From Mycolicibacterium sp. 018/SC-01/001 (GTDB lineage Bacteria; Actinomycetota; Actinomycetes; Mycobacteriales; Mycobacteriaceae), in NCBI RefSeq assembly GCF_007096635.1, contig NZ_VKAA01000022.1, positions 49,396-113,395 on the forward strand: 64,000 nt of DNA, read 5' to 3'. This document shows positions 32,466 to 41,340 of this stretch, in pieces; positions within the stretch are counted from its first letter, which is position 1, and each line of letters begins with the position of its first letter. Below the pieces are notes generated by a model, which worked only from the letters and a program-made list of their open reading frames with translations, had not been told where the DNA came from and searched no databases. Made by a program: the position numbers and the translations under genes.

Positions 32466-35400
32466 TCAGTCGACGAGGTTCTCGGACAACGCCGTCGGGG
32501 ACCCGAAGCGGTGCGCGGTGACCGACACCGCTTGTTCACGCAGGAAGGTCAGCATCTCGATCCGGCCCGCCTCGACCACCGGTTGTGCGTACAACGCGAT
32601 GTCGGCCCGGCCGTCACTGGCCTCGGCGAACGCATCACGCGAGCCCCCGATCAGCCGGACGCGCGCAGGAGCTCGGTGGTTGTTGTCGCGCAACGTCTTT
32701 CGCCATGCCTCGGCGTCCTCGACACGACAGACCACACCGTGGGTGTGCAGCAACGCCGCCACCGCCCCGTCCAGCACCTCCGGCGTCGACACGGTCACAT
32801 GGCTGCGCGCCAGCACGCCCGCTGCCACCACGCGCAGCAGCGGGGTGAGCGCACCGTCCTCGGCGCGCACTGTCACCGGCACCGGCCGGTAGCGCAGCAC
32901 GTTCCTCTCCGCGGCCAGAGCCGACACGTCGCGGGCTACGCCGAACTCCTCGGCCCACGCCAGCGCGTCGGAACCCAGCGACCGTTCGAGGACGTCGATG
33001 TCGGCGATCCCGAGATCTGCTGCAGCGCTGAGGAAATCAGTCATCACAGGGGCGAGCGGAGCGGCCCCGGTCGCGGGCGCGGGGCGCCAATCGGTGAGGC
33101 CGACCAGATAGTTCGGCCCGCCGGCCTTGGTCCCGGCGCCGACCGCGGACTTCTTCCAGCCACCGAACGGCTGCCGGCGCACGATCGCGCCGACCGTCGA
33201 CCTGTTGACGTAGACGTTGCCGGCCTCGACACGGTCGATCCACTTCTCGATCTCCGCACGGTCGAGAGAGTGCAGGCCGGCCGTCAGTCCGTAGTCGACC
33301 TCGTTCTGCATCGCGATCGCCTCGTCCAGGTCGGCAGCTTCCATGAGCCCCAGGACGGGCCCGAAGTATTCGGTCAGGTGGTACTCCGAGCCGCGGCGCA
33401 CGCCGGTCTTGACGCCGGGCGACCAGAGCCGGCCGGTGTCGTCGAGGCGGCGCGGTTCCACGAGCCACTGCTCCCCCGGCCCCAGAGTGGTCAACGCCCG
33501 CAACAATTTCCCGTCGGCGGGTTCGATCACCGGCCCCATCTGCACGGTCGGGTCGGACGGGTAGCCGACGGTCAGCGACGTGACCGCGTCGACGAGCTGA
33601 TCCCGCAGGCGCCGCGAGCGCGCCGCCGACCCGACGAGAATCGCGAGCGAGGCCGCCGAGCATTTCTGGCCGGCGTGCCCGAACGCCGAGGCGACCAGAT
33701 CCTTGACGGCCAAGTCGATGTCGGCGTGGGGCGTGATCACCATCGCGTTCTTGCCGCTGGTCTCGGCGAGCAGCGGCAGATCGGGACGCAGCCCGCGGAA
33801 CAGCGCCGCGGTGTCGAATGCACCGGTGAGGATCAACCGGCCCACCCTCGGATCGGCGACCAGGCGCGACCCGAGGTCGCCCTCGTCGACGTGGACGAGC
33901 TGGAGCACATCGCGCGGCACACCGGCGTCCCAGAGCGCCTGCACCATCACCGATCCGCACCGGCGGGCCTGCGTGGCCGGCTTGATGATCACCGCGCTGC
34001 CCGCCGCGAGGGCCGCCAGCGTCGAGCCCGCGGGAATCGCGACCGGGAAGTTCCAGGGCGGGGTGACCACGGTGAGCTTCACCGGGTCCGGCGTCGCCCC
34101 GTCGACGTCGTCGAGCGTGTCGGCAAGGTGGGCATAGTAATTCGCGAAGTCGATCGCCTCGGACACCTCCGGGTCGCCCTGATCGAGCGTCTTGCCGGTC
34201 TCGGAGGCCATCACCTCGAGCAGCTGCGCGCGGGCGGCCTCCAGCGTCCCGGCGGCACGCCGCAGGACGGCGGCCCGCTGCGCTCCGGACTGCGCCGACC
34301 ACGCGTCCGCTGCGGCGACGCCGCCGGCGATCATCGCGTCGAGCCGCTCGGCGCTGGTGACGGTGTGCTCGTCGACCAGGGCCGACCCGGCCGCGGACTG
34401 CGCGATCCGCTCGGTGATCGCCCGGCCCCACGCCCGGTTGCCCGGCAGCGCCGGATCGGTGTCGGGGACGTTGGCGAAGACCAGTCGCACCGAGCCCTCC
34501 GGGTCGTCGGTGCGCCGGTCCTGCCGGCGGTTGGGCTGCGGGACATCGGTGTCGAGTTCGGCCAGCGACGCGACGAAGCGCTGCCGCTCCCGCTCGTAGA
34601 GCGAGTTGTCGTCGTGCAGGTCGAAGACCGCGGACATGAAGTTGTCCTGGCTCGCGCCCTCTTCGAGCCGGCGCACCAGGTAGGCGATCGCGGCGTCGAA
34701 GTCCTTGGGATGCACCACCGGCACGTACAGCAGCAGTCCGCCGACGGTGCGGCGCACCGCTTCGGCCTGCGCCTCTGCCATGCCGAGCAGCATCTCGAAG
34801 TCGATGCGGTCACGAACGCCGCGCCGGCCCGCGAGCACCCAGGCGTAGGCGATGTCGAACAGATTGTGACCGGCCACCCCGATGCGCACGTTGGCCGTCC
34901 GCTCGGGATGCAGGGCGTAATCGAGGACCCGCTTGTAGTTGGTGTCGGTGTCCTGCTTGGTGGGCCACGTCGCCACGGGCCAGCCGTGCAGGTCGGCCTC
35001 TACGTGCTCCATCGGTAGGTTGGCACCCTTGACCAGCCGGACCTTGATGCCGGCGCCGCCGCGTTGTCTACGCGCGGACGCCCAGTCCTGCAGGCGCATC
35101 ATCGCCGAGAGCGCGTCGGGCAGATAAGCCTGCAGGACGATCCCGGCTTCGAGGTGCAGCAGTTCGGGCCGGTCCAGCAGTCGGGTGAACACCGCGATCG
35201 TCATCTCCAGGTCGCGGTATTCCTCCATGTCGAGGTTGATGAACTTCTTCGTCGATGACACCGTCGGCGAGGTGGCGGCCAGCGTGAACAGCGGCAGCAG
35301 GCTGCGCTCGACGTGGTCGACCGCCTCGTCGAACGCCCACGGCGAATGGGGCGGCACGGTCGCCGACACCTTGATCGACACGTAGTCGACGTCGGGGCGC

Positions 35401-35912
35401 GCGAGCAGGCGCTGGGTGCCTTCCAGACGCCGCTCCGCTTCCCTGCGGCCGAGAACCGCCTCGCCGAGGAGGTTGATGTTGAGTCCCACCCCGCGCTCCC
35501 GGATACGCGCGATCGACGGGCCGAGGCGCCGGTCGGTCGCGTCGACCAGCAGGTGCCCGACCATGCCGCGCAACGCTTTGCGCGCGATCGGGATGACCAG
35601 ACCGGGAATGACCAGGGACAGGGCGGCCCCCAGCGCGATCAGCCGGCGCAGGTGCCACGGCAGGAAGCCGGGTGCGGTCCGCGCGAGTTCGCGCAGGTTG
35701 GCTGCCGCGACCCGGTGGTCGTCGGGGCGGATCACCCGGTCGACGAAGCCGACGGTGAAGTCGAGGCCGGCCGGGTCCCGCAGCACGTCGGCGAGTCGGC
35801 GCGCGGCCACGCTGTCCCGGTGCCCGGCGGCGTCGTCGAGCCAGGTGCGTACCAGGGTCTCGACCTCGTCGAGCACATCGGTGTCGTGGCCGTCACGGTC
35901 GATCAGCGTCAT
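32466..35912 (-). CDS. putA: Bifunctional proline dehydrogenase / pyrroline-5-carboxylate dehydrogenase PutA
   Basis: A 1148-residue fusion oxidising proline to glutamate. The N-terminal FAD-dependent PRODH barrel has RERGVGLNINLLGEAVLG, DYVSIKVSATV, IVLQAYLPDALSAMM and VRLVKGANLPMEH. The C-terminal aldehyde dehydrogenase has VTPPWNFPVAIPAGS, ETSGKNAMVIT and the catalytic cysteine in FGHAGQKCSAAS, plus GGWKKSAVGAGTKAGGPNYL. M. tuberculosis encodes the two activities as separate genes (Rv1187, Rv1188), so the fusion is a notable difference. The ATG at 35912 gives the usual length and is six bases from GATCAT. A divergent LysR gene follows. Confidence 0.95.
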   Translation of the reverse strand: MTLIDRDGHDTDVLDEVETLVRTWLDDAAGHRDSVAARRLADVLRDPAGLDFTVGFVDRVIRPDDHRVAAANLRELARTAPGFLPWHLRRLIALGAALSLVIPGLVIPIARKALRGMVGHLLVDATDRRLGPSIARIRERGVGLNINLLGEAVLGRREAERRLEGTQRLLARPDVDYVSIKVSATVPPHSPWAFDEAVDHVERSLLPLFTLAATSPTVSSTKKFINLDMEEYRDLEMTIAVFTRLLDRPELLHLEAGIVLQAYLPDALSAMMRLQDWASARRQRGGAGIKVRLVKGANLPMEHVEADLHGWPVATWPTKQDTDTNYKRVLDYALHPERTANVRIGVAGHNLFDIAYAWVLAGRRGVRDRIDFEMLLGMAEAQAEAVRRTVGGLLLYVPVVHPKDFDAAIAYLVRRLEEGASQDNFMSAVFDLHDDNSLYERERQRFVASLAELDTDVPQPNRRQDRRTDDPEGSVRLVFANVPDTDPALPGNRAWGRAITERIAQSAAGSALVDEHTVTSAERLDAMIAGGVAAADAWSAQSGAQRAAVLRRAAGTLEAARAQLLEVMASETGKTLDQGDPEVSEAIDFANYYAHLADTLDDVDGATPDPVKLTVVTPPWNFPVAIPAGSTLAALAAGSAVIIKPATQARRCGSVMVQALWDAGVPRDVLQLVHVDEGDLGSRLVADPRVGRLILTGAFDTAALFRGLRPDLPLLAETSGKNAMVITPHADIDLAVKDLVASAFGHAGQKCSAASLAILVGSAARSRRLRDQLVDAVTSLTVGYPSDPTVQMGPVIEPADGKLLRALTTLGPGEQWLVEPRRLDDTGRLWSPGVKTGVRRGSEYHLTEYFGPVLGLMEAADLDEAIAMQNEVDYGLTAGLHSLDRAEIEKWIDRVEAGNVYVNRSTVGAIVRRQPFGGWKKSAVGAGTKAGGPNYLVGLTDWRPAPATGAAPLAPVMTDFLSAAADLGIADIDVLERSLGSDALAWAEEFGVARDVSALAAERNVLRYRPVPVTVRAEDGALTPLLRVVAAGVLARSHVTVSTPEVLDGAVAALLHTHGVVCRVEDAEAWRKTLRDNNHRAPARVRLIGGSRDAFAEASDGRADIALYAQPVVEAGRIEMLTFLREQAVSVTAHRFGSPTALSENLVD

Positions 35913-35944
35913 GTCTCCATGATCCCGGCAGCGGAACCCTAAAA

Positions 35945-35972
35945 TAAAGCGATGTTTTGTGAACGTAAAGCG
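35945..35972. promoter_or_regulatory. Direct heptamer repeats in the putA/lysR intergenic region
   Basis: TAAAGCG occurs at 35945-35951 and 35966-35972, 21 bases apart (two helical turns), within the 69-base gap between the divergent starts. It is a candidate LysR binding site controlling putA. Confidence 0.5.
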
Positions 35973-35981
35973 TAAGCAACA

Positions 35982-36908
35982 ATGACGATTCGTCGGGCGG
36001 ATCTCCTCGACACCCGTCGGTTGCGCCTGCTGTGGGAACTCAGCATGCGGGGCACCATCGCCGACGTCGCCGAGGCGCTGCACCAGAGCCCGTCGTCGGT
36101 GTCGCAAGCCCTGGCCAAGCTGGAGCACGACGCCGGGGTGCCGCTGCTGGAGAAGGTGGGCCGGCGGGTACGGCTGACGCCTGCCGCAGAAGTCCTCGTC
36201 GAACACACGGCGGCCATCCTGGAGCGGTTGGAACGGGCGGCCACCGAGGTCGCCGCGCCCCGCGGCGAGGCGTCGGGCACCGTGCGGCTGGCCGTGTTCC
36301 AGTCCGCCGCCTCGGCGTTCATGCCGCAGATGCTCACGGAGCTCGCGACTCACCACCCACGGCTGCGCGTGACGATGTCGCAGCGCGAACCCGAACAGGC
36401 GCTCTACGAGACGTGGATGCGGGAGTTCGACCTCGTCATCGCCGAGGAGTACCCGGAGCACGCCGCCCGCGTGTACCCGCACCTCGACCGCGAACCGCTG
36501 ACCTCGGACCTACTGCGCCTCGCCGTTCCGCCGACGGGGCAGCCGTGGGAGCAGGTGCGCACCGTCACCGACGCCGCCGAGTTGCCGTGGACCATGGAGC
36601 CCGCGGGCACCGCATCGCGCCATTGGGCCGAACAGCTCTGTCGCCGTGCGGGTTTCGAGCCGGACGTGCGCTTCGAGACCGACGACCTCGAAGCCCAGAT
36701 CGCGCTGATCGAGAGCGGCAACGCGGTCGCGATCCTGCCCGATCTGATGCGCGTGCGGCGCCGCCCCGACGTCCGGGTCGTCGACGTCGACGCGCGCCGC
36801 CGCATCGTGTTCACGGCGACCAGGACAGCCCTGAGCCAGACGCCGGCGATCCGCGCCTGCCGCGCGGCACTGGCCGCGGTCGCTCCAGCCGAACTCACCC
36901 TGCCGTGA
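35982..36908 (+). CDS. LysR-family regulator, probably of putA
   Basis: A 308-residue regulator. The helix-turn-helix includes LLDTRRLRLLWELSMRGTIA and LHQSPSSVSQALAKLEHDAG, and an effector domain begins near GTVRLAVFQSAASAFMPQML. It is adjacent to and divergent from putA, the classic LysR arrangement. M. tuberculosis uses a different regulator family member (Rv1186c) for proline catabolism. Target and effector are inferred from position. Confidence 0.87.
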   Translation: MTIRRADLLDTRRLRLLWELSMRGTIADVAEALHQSPSSVSQALAKLEHDAGVPLLEKVGRRVRLTPAAEVLVEHTAAILERLERAATEVAAPRGEASGTVRLAVFQSAASAFMPQMLTELATHHPRLRVTMSQREPEQALYETWMREFDLVIAEEYPEHAARVYPHLDREPLTSDLLRLAVPPTGQPWEQVRTVTDAAELPWTMEPAGTASRHWAEQLCRRAGFEPDVRFETDDLEAQIALIESGNAVAILPDLMRVRRRPDVRVVDVDARRRIVFTATRTALSQTPAIRACRAALAAVAPAELTLP

Positions 36909-36918
36909 CTTTCGATCG

Positions 36919-36973
36919 CGACCAGACACGAACTCGAGCTGCTTTCGGCGTGTCGCGCTCGAGTTCGCGTCTG
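36919..36973. repeat. Dispersed intergenic hairpin, copy B
   Basis: CAGACACGAACTCGAG (36923-36938) pairs with CTCGAGTTCGCGTCTG (36958-36973) at 15 of 16 positions around a 19-base loop with TTTCGGCGTGTCGCG. All 55 bases are repeated without change at 37565-37619. Confidence 0.9.
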
Positions 36974-37042
36974 CTCACGCGGTTGAAACGACCGCCCCGT
37001 GGGGAATGGGGACCCGGTCCGCAACCAGCCGAGGAGGCAACC

Positions 37043-37561
37043 ATGACCACCGCCGACGACCCGATCCCGGCGCAGGATCTGACCGGGATCGTCGGACACC
37101 GATTCGTCTACACGTACGCCAACGGCTGGCGCTACGAGATGTACGTCAAGAACGACCACACCATCGACTACCGCATCCATTCCGGGATGGTCGGTGGCCG
37201 CTGGGTGAAGGATCAGCAGGTCGACCTCGTCGCGCTCGACGACGGCCACTACAAGGTCTCGTGGACCGAACCGACCGGCACGTCGGTGGCCGTCAACGTC
37301 ATCCCGGGCAAGCGGCGCCTGCACGGCGTCATCTTCTTCCCGCAGTGGGTCGAGCAGCACGGCGAACGCACGGTCTGCTTCCAGAACGAGCACCTCGACG
37401 AGATGGCGGCCTACCGCGAGCAGGGCCCGACGTATCCGATCTACGTCGTCCCGGAATTCACGACGATCACGCTGTTCGAGTACGTCGGAGCCGACGACGA
37501 GACAGTCATCTCGGTCGCGCCCGGAGACCTCCCGCCGGGCTGGGCGGACCGCACCAACTGA
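37043..37561 (+). CDS. padC: Phenolic acid decarboxylase
   Basis: A 172-residue enzyme of the PAD family, which decarboxylates p-coumaric and ferulic acids to vinyl phenols without cofactor. It has FVYTYANGWRYEMYVKNDHT, YRIHSGMVGGRWVKDQQVDL, YKVSWTEPTGTSVAVN and HGVIFFPQWV, strongly similar to Bacillus PadC including the tyrosine, arginine and glutamate positions of the active site. GGAGG is five bases before the ATG. The gene stands alone between two identical 55-base hairpins (36919, 37565), which suggests it may have moved with them. Its M. tuberculosis neighbourhood lacks it, as far as I recall. Confidence 0.92.
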   Translation: MTTADDPIPAQDLTGIVGHRFVYTYANGWRYEMYVKNDHTIDYRIHSGMVGGRWVKDQQVDLVALDDGHYKVSWTEPTGTSVAVNVIPGKRRLHGVIFFPQWVEQHGERTVCFQNEHLDEMAAYREQGPTYPIYVVPEFTTITLFEYVGADDETVISVAPGDLPPGWADRTN

Positions 37562-37564
37562 CCG

Positions 37565-37623
37565 CGACCAGACACGAACTCGAGCTGCTTTCGGCGTGTC
37601 GCGCTCGAGTTCGCGTCTGGTCG
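37565..37623. repeat. Dispersed intergenic hairpin, copy C
   Basis: The same 55 bases as copy B, in the same orientation, starting four bases after the decarboxylase stop. The arms are longer here: 20 bases (37565-37584 and 37604-37623) with one mismatch. Confidence 0.9.
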
Positions 37624-37640
37624 CCGGAGCAACGGGACCC

Positions 37641-38750
37641 TCAGGCGGCGAGGCGGTCCACAGCCGCGGCGATGCGTTCGTCCGTCGCGGTCAACGCCAC
37701 CCGCACGTGCCGCGCACCGCGCGGGCCGTAGAACTCCCCGGGCGCGACGAGAATGCCCCGCTGGGCAAGCCACCCGACCGTCTCGCGGCCCGGCTCGTCG
37801 CGGGTGGCCCACAGATAGAGCCCCGCCTCGGAATGGTCGACCGTGAAACCGGCCCTGCGCAGCGCCGGCAGCAGCAGCTCGCGCCGATGCCGGTAACGGT
37901 CCCGCTGCTCGCTCTCGTGCGCGTCGTCGGCCAGCGCGGCGGTCATGGCGGCTTGGATCGGCGTCGGCACCATCATCCCGGCGTGCTTGCGCACTGCGAG
38001 CAACTCGGCGACGACCGCGGGATCGCCGGCGACGAAGCCGGCGCGGTAGCCGGCCAGCGACGACGTCTTCGACAGCGAGTGCAGCGCCAGCAGACCGGTG
38101 TGGTCACCGTCGCACACGTCGGGGTGCAGCACCGACAACGGCGAGGCGTCCCACGCGAGGCCCAGATAGCACTCGTCGGAGGCGATCAGCGCGCCACGCT
38201 CACGCGCCCAGCCCACCACCTTGCGCAGGTGCTCGACCCCGAGCACCCGGCCGGTCGGATTGCTCGGCGAATTCAGGTACACCAGCGCCGGAACCGCCGG
38301 CCCCAGCTGGGTGAGCGAGTCGGCGCGGACGACAGCCGCGCCGGCGAGCAGCGCGCTGACCTCGTAGGTCGGATAGGCGAGTTCGGGGACGACGACGGTG
38401 TCGGCGTCACCGAGACCGAGCACCGTGGGCAACCACGCGATCAGTTCCTTGGTGCCGATCGCCGGGAGCACGGCCTCGGGTGTGAGGCCGGTGACGCCGT
38501 AGCGACGGTGCAGCGCGGCCACCGCGGCCTCGCGCAGCGCCACCGTGCCCGCGGTGGTGGGATATCCCGGCGCGGAGCTGGCGGCGGCGAGCGCTTCCCG
38601 GATCAGCGGGGCGACCGGATCGACCGGTGTGCCCACCGACAGATCGACGATGCCGCCGGCGTGGGCGCGAGCGGCCGCCGTGGCCTCGGCCAGCGTGTCC
38701 CAGGGGAAGACAGGTAGCGAGGCCGACCGGCGACCGACGGTGTCAGGCAC
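37641..38750 (-). CDS. dapC: N-succinyldiaminopimelate aminotransferase DapC
   Basis: A 369-residue class I PLP aminotransferase. Motifs are ASLPVFPWDTLAEATAAARA, VDLSVGTPVDPVAPLIREAL, YLNSPSNPTGRVLG and the lysine in LHSLSKTSSLAGYRAGFV. It corresponds to M. tuberculosis Rv1178/DapC, which works between DapD and DapE in lysine synthesis. The GTG at 38750 is the first start; a slightly later start is possible. It lies 23 bases after fdxC in the same direction. Confidence 0.88.
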   Translation of the reverse strand: MPDTVGRRSASLPVFPWDTLAEATAAARAHAGGIVDLSVGTPVDPVAPLIREALAAASSAPGYPTTAGTVALREAAVAALHRRYGVTGLTPEAVLPAIGTKELIAWLPTVLGLGDADTVVVPELAYPTYEVSALLAGAAVVRADSLTQLGPAVPALVYLNSPSNPTGRVLGVEHLRKVVGWARERGALIASDECYLGLAWDASPLSVLHPDVCDGDHTGLLALHSLSKTSSLAGYRAGFVAGDPAVVAELLAVRKHAGMMVPTPIQAAMTAALADDAHESEQRDRYRHRRELLLPALRRAGFTVDHSEAGLYLWATRDEPGRETVGWLAQRGILVAPGEFYGPRGARHVRVALTATDERIAAAVDRLAA

Positions 38751-38773
38751 GGGACCGGGTCCCGTCGATGAGG

Positions 38774-39097
38774 TCAGTCCTCACCCTGCGGCGGCAGATC
38801 TTTGACGGCCTGCGGATCGTTGTCGGTCTGGCCGACCTTGGACGCACCGCCGGGGGAGCCCAGTTCACTGAAGAAGTCGGCGTTGATCTGCGTGTACTGA
38901 CTCCACTGGTCCGGCACGTCGTCTTCGTAGTAGATGGCCTCGACCGGGCACACCGGCTCGCAGGCGCCGCAGTCGACGCACTCGTCGGGGTGGATGAACA
39001 GCATCCGGGCGCCCTCGTAGATGCAATCGACGGGGCACTCCTCGATGCACGCCTTGTCTTTGACGTCGACGCAGGGCTCGGCAATCGTGTACGTCAC
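38774..39097 (-). CDS. fdxC: 7Fe ferredoxin FdxC
   Basis: A 107-residue electron carrier. Cysteines at 9, 17, 21, 25, 40, 43, 46 and 50 (CIEECPVDCIYEGAR and ECVDCGACEPVCPVEA) fit a [3Fe-4S] and a [4Fe-4S] cluster as in M. tuberculosis FdxC (Rv1177). The acidic C-terminal tail is typical. GAGGAG lies six bases before the GTG at 39097. The 225 bases upstream hold no gene I can support, only the region expected to contain its promoter. It leads an operon with dapC. Confidence 0.94.
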   Translation of the reverse strand: MTYTIAEPCVDVKDKACIEECPVDCIYEGARMLFIHPDECVDCGACEPVCPVEAIYYEDDVPDQWSQYTQINADFFSELGSPGGASKVGQTDNDPQAVKDLPPQGED

Positions 39098-39322
39098 GAA
39101 CTTCTCCTCAGTTCTCTCGAACTACCTGTCCGGTGGGCTGTACCCGGTGAGCGCGCTGGTCAGCGCGACCGGCCCTGGCAAGTATCCCTGCCGCCTGACG
39201 GCCGCGCGTGTCAGTGTGCCCTAACTTCGCGAACCCAGTTAAGGGTTGCGCGTGGTTACAGATACTAAACGTCGCAGATAACTCCGCGCGCTGTTCCCGG
39301 CCGGGGTGTCGTCAGTGAGAGC

Positions 39323-40075
39323 TCAGCCGGCATGCGGTCGGTAGGTCAGCGATGCGACGCGCAGACATGGCACATGATCCGGCGGACCGTCCCGGTCCGG
39401 GAAATCGAACACCCCGAGGAACAGGAACATCGGATAGTCGGGGGCCTGATCGGCGTTGCGGGTGGTCACACCATCGATGGAGAACTCCACCGAGCCCGGC
39501 CGCCAGTGCACGGCATAGGCGTGCGATTGCGCGACATCGATCTCGCGCCGGTCGGCCGAGAAATCCTCGCGCAGAGCAGGATCGCGGAACGCGTGGATCC
39601 CCTGTCCGACGGCGGCGCGACCGTCGTCGACGGTGTCGCCGAACACCTCCATCAGGCAGATCTCGCCACATCGGCGGGGCTCGTCCTCCAGCCCGACCAT
39701 CCACGCCGAGAACATCGACCGCGGACTCAGTTCCGCCGAACAGGTGACCGTCACCGTGCCGTACAGCGGCACGAACCCGAGCACTCTCGGCTGCTCCTCC
39801 CTGACCACGAGGCCGTCGCGGAACGGTTGCGGCGCGTCCGTCGACCCCACCGGCCCCGATCGGTTGGCGCTCTGCACCGCCGAGACCCGCAGCGGGCCGT
39901 CGTGCAGATCGGGGCACCACAACCCCTGCGTGACGGGGATGCTCAGCTCCAGGCCGTCGGAACCGGTGCGATACGTCGCGGCGGCGGCAGCCCGAGAACT
40001 CCACGCCGGCAGGTACGAGGACGTCCAGACCGAGGGGTCGAGGGTCGCGAATCGCTCATCGAATGCCAGGGACAC
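39323..40075 (-). CDS. GH16-like (concanavalin A fold) protein with altered active-site motif
   Basis: A 250-residue protein without a signal peptide. It has a laminarinase-like pattern: FDERFATLDPSVWTSSYLPA, YGTVTVTCSAELSPRSMFSA, CGEICLMEVFGD, AYAVHWRPGSVEFSIDG and FPDRDGPPDHVPCLRVASLT. The GH16 catalytic motif EIDxxE reads EICLME here: both glutamates remain but the aspartate is cysteine. It may be an intracellular lectin-like or altered hydrolase. The GTG at 40075 has TATCGT at -12 to -7. Confidence 0.7.
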   Translation of the reverse strand: MSLAFDERFATLDPSVWTSSYLPAWSSRAAAAATYRTGSDGLELSIPVTQGLWCPDLHDGPLRVSAVQSANRSGPVGSTDAPQPFRDGLVVREEQPRVLGFVPLYGTVTVTCSAELSPRSMFSAWMVGLEDEPRRCGEICLMEVFGDTVDDGRAAVGQGIHAFRDPALREDFSADRREIDVAQSHAYAVHWRPGSVEFSIDGVTTRNADQAPDYPMFLFLGVFDFPDRDGPPDHVPCLRVASLTYRPHAG

Positions 40076-40157
40076 GGACGCACGATAACCACACCCGCCG
40101 ACAGTGCCCGGCCTCGGCGGAATGAATTCGGACTGCGGTCCGTTTCACGCGGTGCAT

Positions 40158-40174
40158 CGTCGGACCGTCCGACG
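40158..40174. promoter_or_regulatory. Palindrome upstream of yceI
   Basis: CGTCGGAC-C-GTCCGACG is a perfect 17-base palindrome centred about 30 bases before the yceI ATG. It is a likely operator. Confidence 0.55.
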
Positions 40175-40195
40175 CGCGCGCCGAAAGGAACCCTC

Positions 40196-40744
40196 ATGTC
40201 CAGCACCGTTGCCACCACCCTGCCGACCGGCACCTGGGCCATCGATCCCGTCCACTCCTCGGTCACCTTCTCCGTACGCCACCTGGTCGTGAGCAAGGTC
40301 CGCGGCGGGTTCGACACGTTTAGCGGCACCATCACCGTCGCCGAGGACGGCACCCCGTCGGTGCGCGCGGAGATCGCCGTCGACTCCGTCGACACCAACA
40401 ACGAGCAGCGGGACGCCCACCTCAAGTCGGCCGATTTCTTCGACGTCGAGAACCACCCGGTCGCGACGTTCGCGTCGACCGCTGTCCGGCAAGCCGGGGA
40501 CCGCTACGTGCTGGACGGCGATTTCACCCTCAAGGGCATCACCAAGCCGATCTCGCTGGACCTGGAGTTCAACGGTGTCAACCCCGGCATGGGCCACGGC
40601 GAGGTCGCCGGATTCGAGGCGTCAGTTGTGCTGAATCGCAAGGACTTCGGCATCGACATCGACATGCCGCTGGAGACCGGTGGCGCTGTGGTGGGCGACA
40701 AGGTCACCATCGCCCTGGAGATCGAGGCTCTCAAGCACGCCTGA
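40196..40744 (+). CDS. YceI-family lipid-binding protein
   Basis: A 182-residue lipocalin-like protein with GTWAIDPVHSSVTFSVRHLV, DSVDTNNEQRDAHLKSADFF, FTLKGITKPISLDLEFNG and LNRKDFGIDIDMPLETGG, all YceI hallmarks. It has no signal peptide, so it is cytosolic, as for many actinobacterial members. YceI proteins bind isoprenoid-type lipids. AAAGGA precedes the ATG. A strong hairpin terminator follows (40751-40785). Confidence 0.9.
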   Translation: MSSTVATTLPTGTWAIDPVHSSVTFSVRHLVVSKVRGGFDTFSGTITVAEDGTPSVRAEIAVDSVDTNNEQRDAHLKSADFFDVENHPVATFASTAVRQAGDRYVLDGDFTLKGITKPISLDLEFNGVNPGMGHGEVAGFEASVVLNRKDFGIDIDMPLETGGAVVGDKVTIALEIEALKHA

Positions 40745-40750
40745 CGTGCA

Positions 40751-40785
40751 CACGGGCCGCATCGCCGGTGACGATGCGGCCCGTG
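40751..40785. terminator. Bidirectional terminator between yceI and the CsbD-like gene
   Basis: CACGGGCCGCATCG (40751-40764), loop CCGGTGA, CGATGCGGCCCGTG (40772-40785): a perfect 14-bp stem between convergent genes, with no U-tract, as is common in mycobacteria. Confidence 0.85.
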
Positions 40786-40788
40786 CCG

Positions 40789-41247
40789 TCACCGGCTGAT
40801 GGCTTCCTTCAACCCGGCCGAGACCGCCTTGGTCGCGACCTTGCGGCCCTTCCGGGCCTTGCGGCCCGTGCTCGATGAGGCGCGCCGGCGGCGCAGCAGC
40901 ACCACGGCGAAGAGCACCGCGCCGGCCGCCGCGGCGATCACGGCGCCGGAGACCTGCGGCGCGTTGTCCGCGACGGCCTGCTTCACATCACCGGCCTTGT
41001 CCTGCACCGATTCGGCGATCTCGGAGGCTTTGTCGCCCGCCGCATCCCTCACGTCGCCGACCTTCTGGCCGACCTCGTCGACGGCTTCGCCGACCTTCTT
41101 CTGAACCTGCTCGGCCTTCTGCTTCGCTTCGCCCTCAACGCGGTTGGCGGCGCCGTCGGCGCGCAGGTCGTCGTTGCCTGTCGCGTCACCCACCGCCTCC
41201 TGCGCACGGCCGGCGAGCTCTTGAGCCTTGTCGGACAGTTCTCCCAT
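40789..41247 (-). CDS. CsbD-like stress protein with a transmembrane C-terminus
   Basis: A 152-residue protein. The N-terminal CsbD-type segment (SDKAQELAGRAQEAVGDATG and ADGAANRVEGEAKQKAEQVQ) is followed by a long amphipathic helical stretch resembling LEA/apolipophorin repeats, one transmembrane helix (SGAVIAAAAGAVLFAVVLLR) and a very basic tail. A membrane-anchored general-stress role is inferred. The ATG at 41247 is chosen because AAGGAG is five bases upstream. Confidence 0.8.
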   Translation of the reverse strand: MGELSDKAQELAGRAQEAVGDATGNDDLRADGAANRVEGEAKQKAEQVQKKVGEAVDEVGQKVGDVRDAAGDKASEIAESVQDKAGDVKQAVADNAPQVSGAVIAAAAGAVLFAVVLLRRRRASSSTGRKARKGRKVATKAVSAGLKEAISR

Positions 41248-41340
41248 GATCACTCCTTCGATTTTTCGTCGCTGCCTTTCAGACGCGGGCGAGCACGCAA
41301 ACCGAACGGCGAAGGGCCGGTGACGTCCGACACAACCCCG

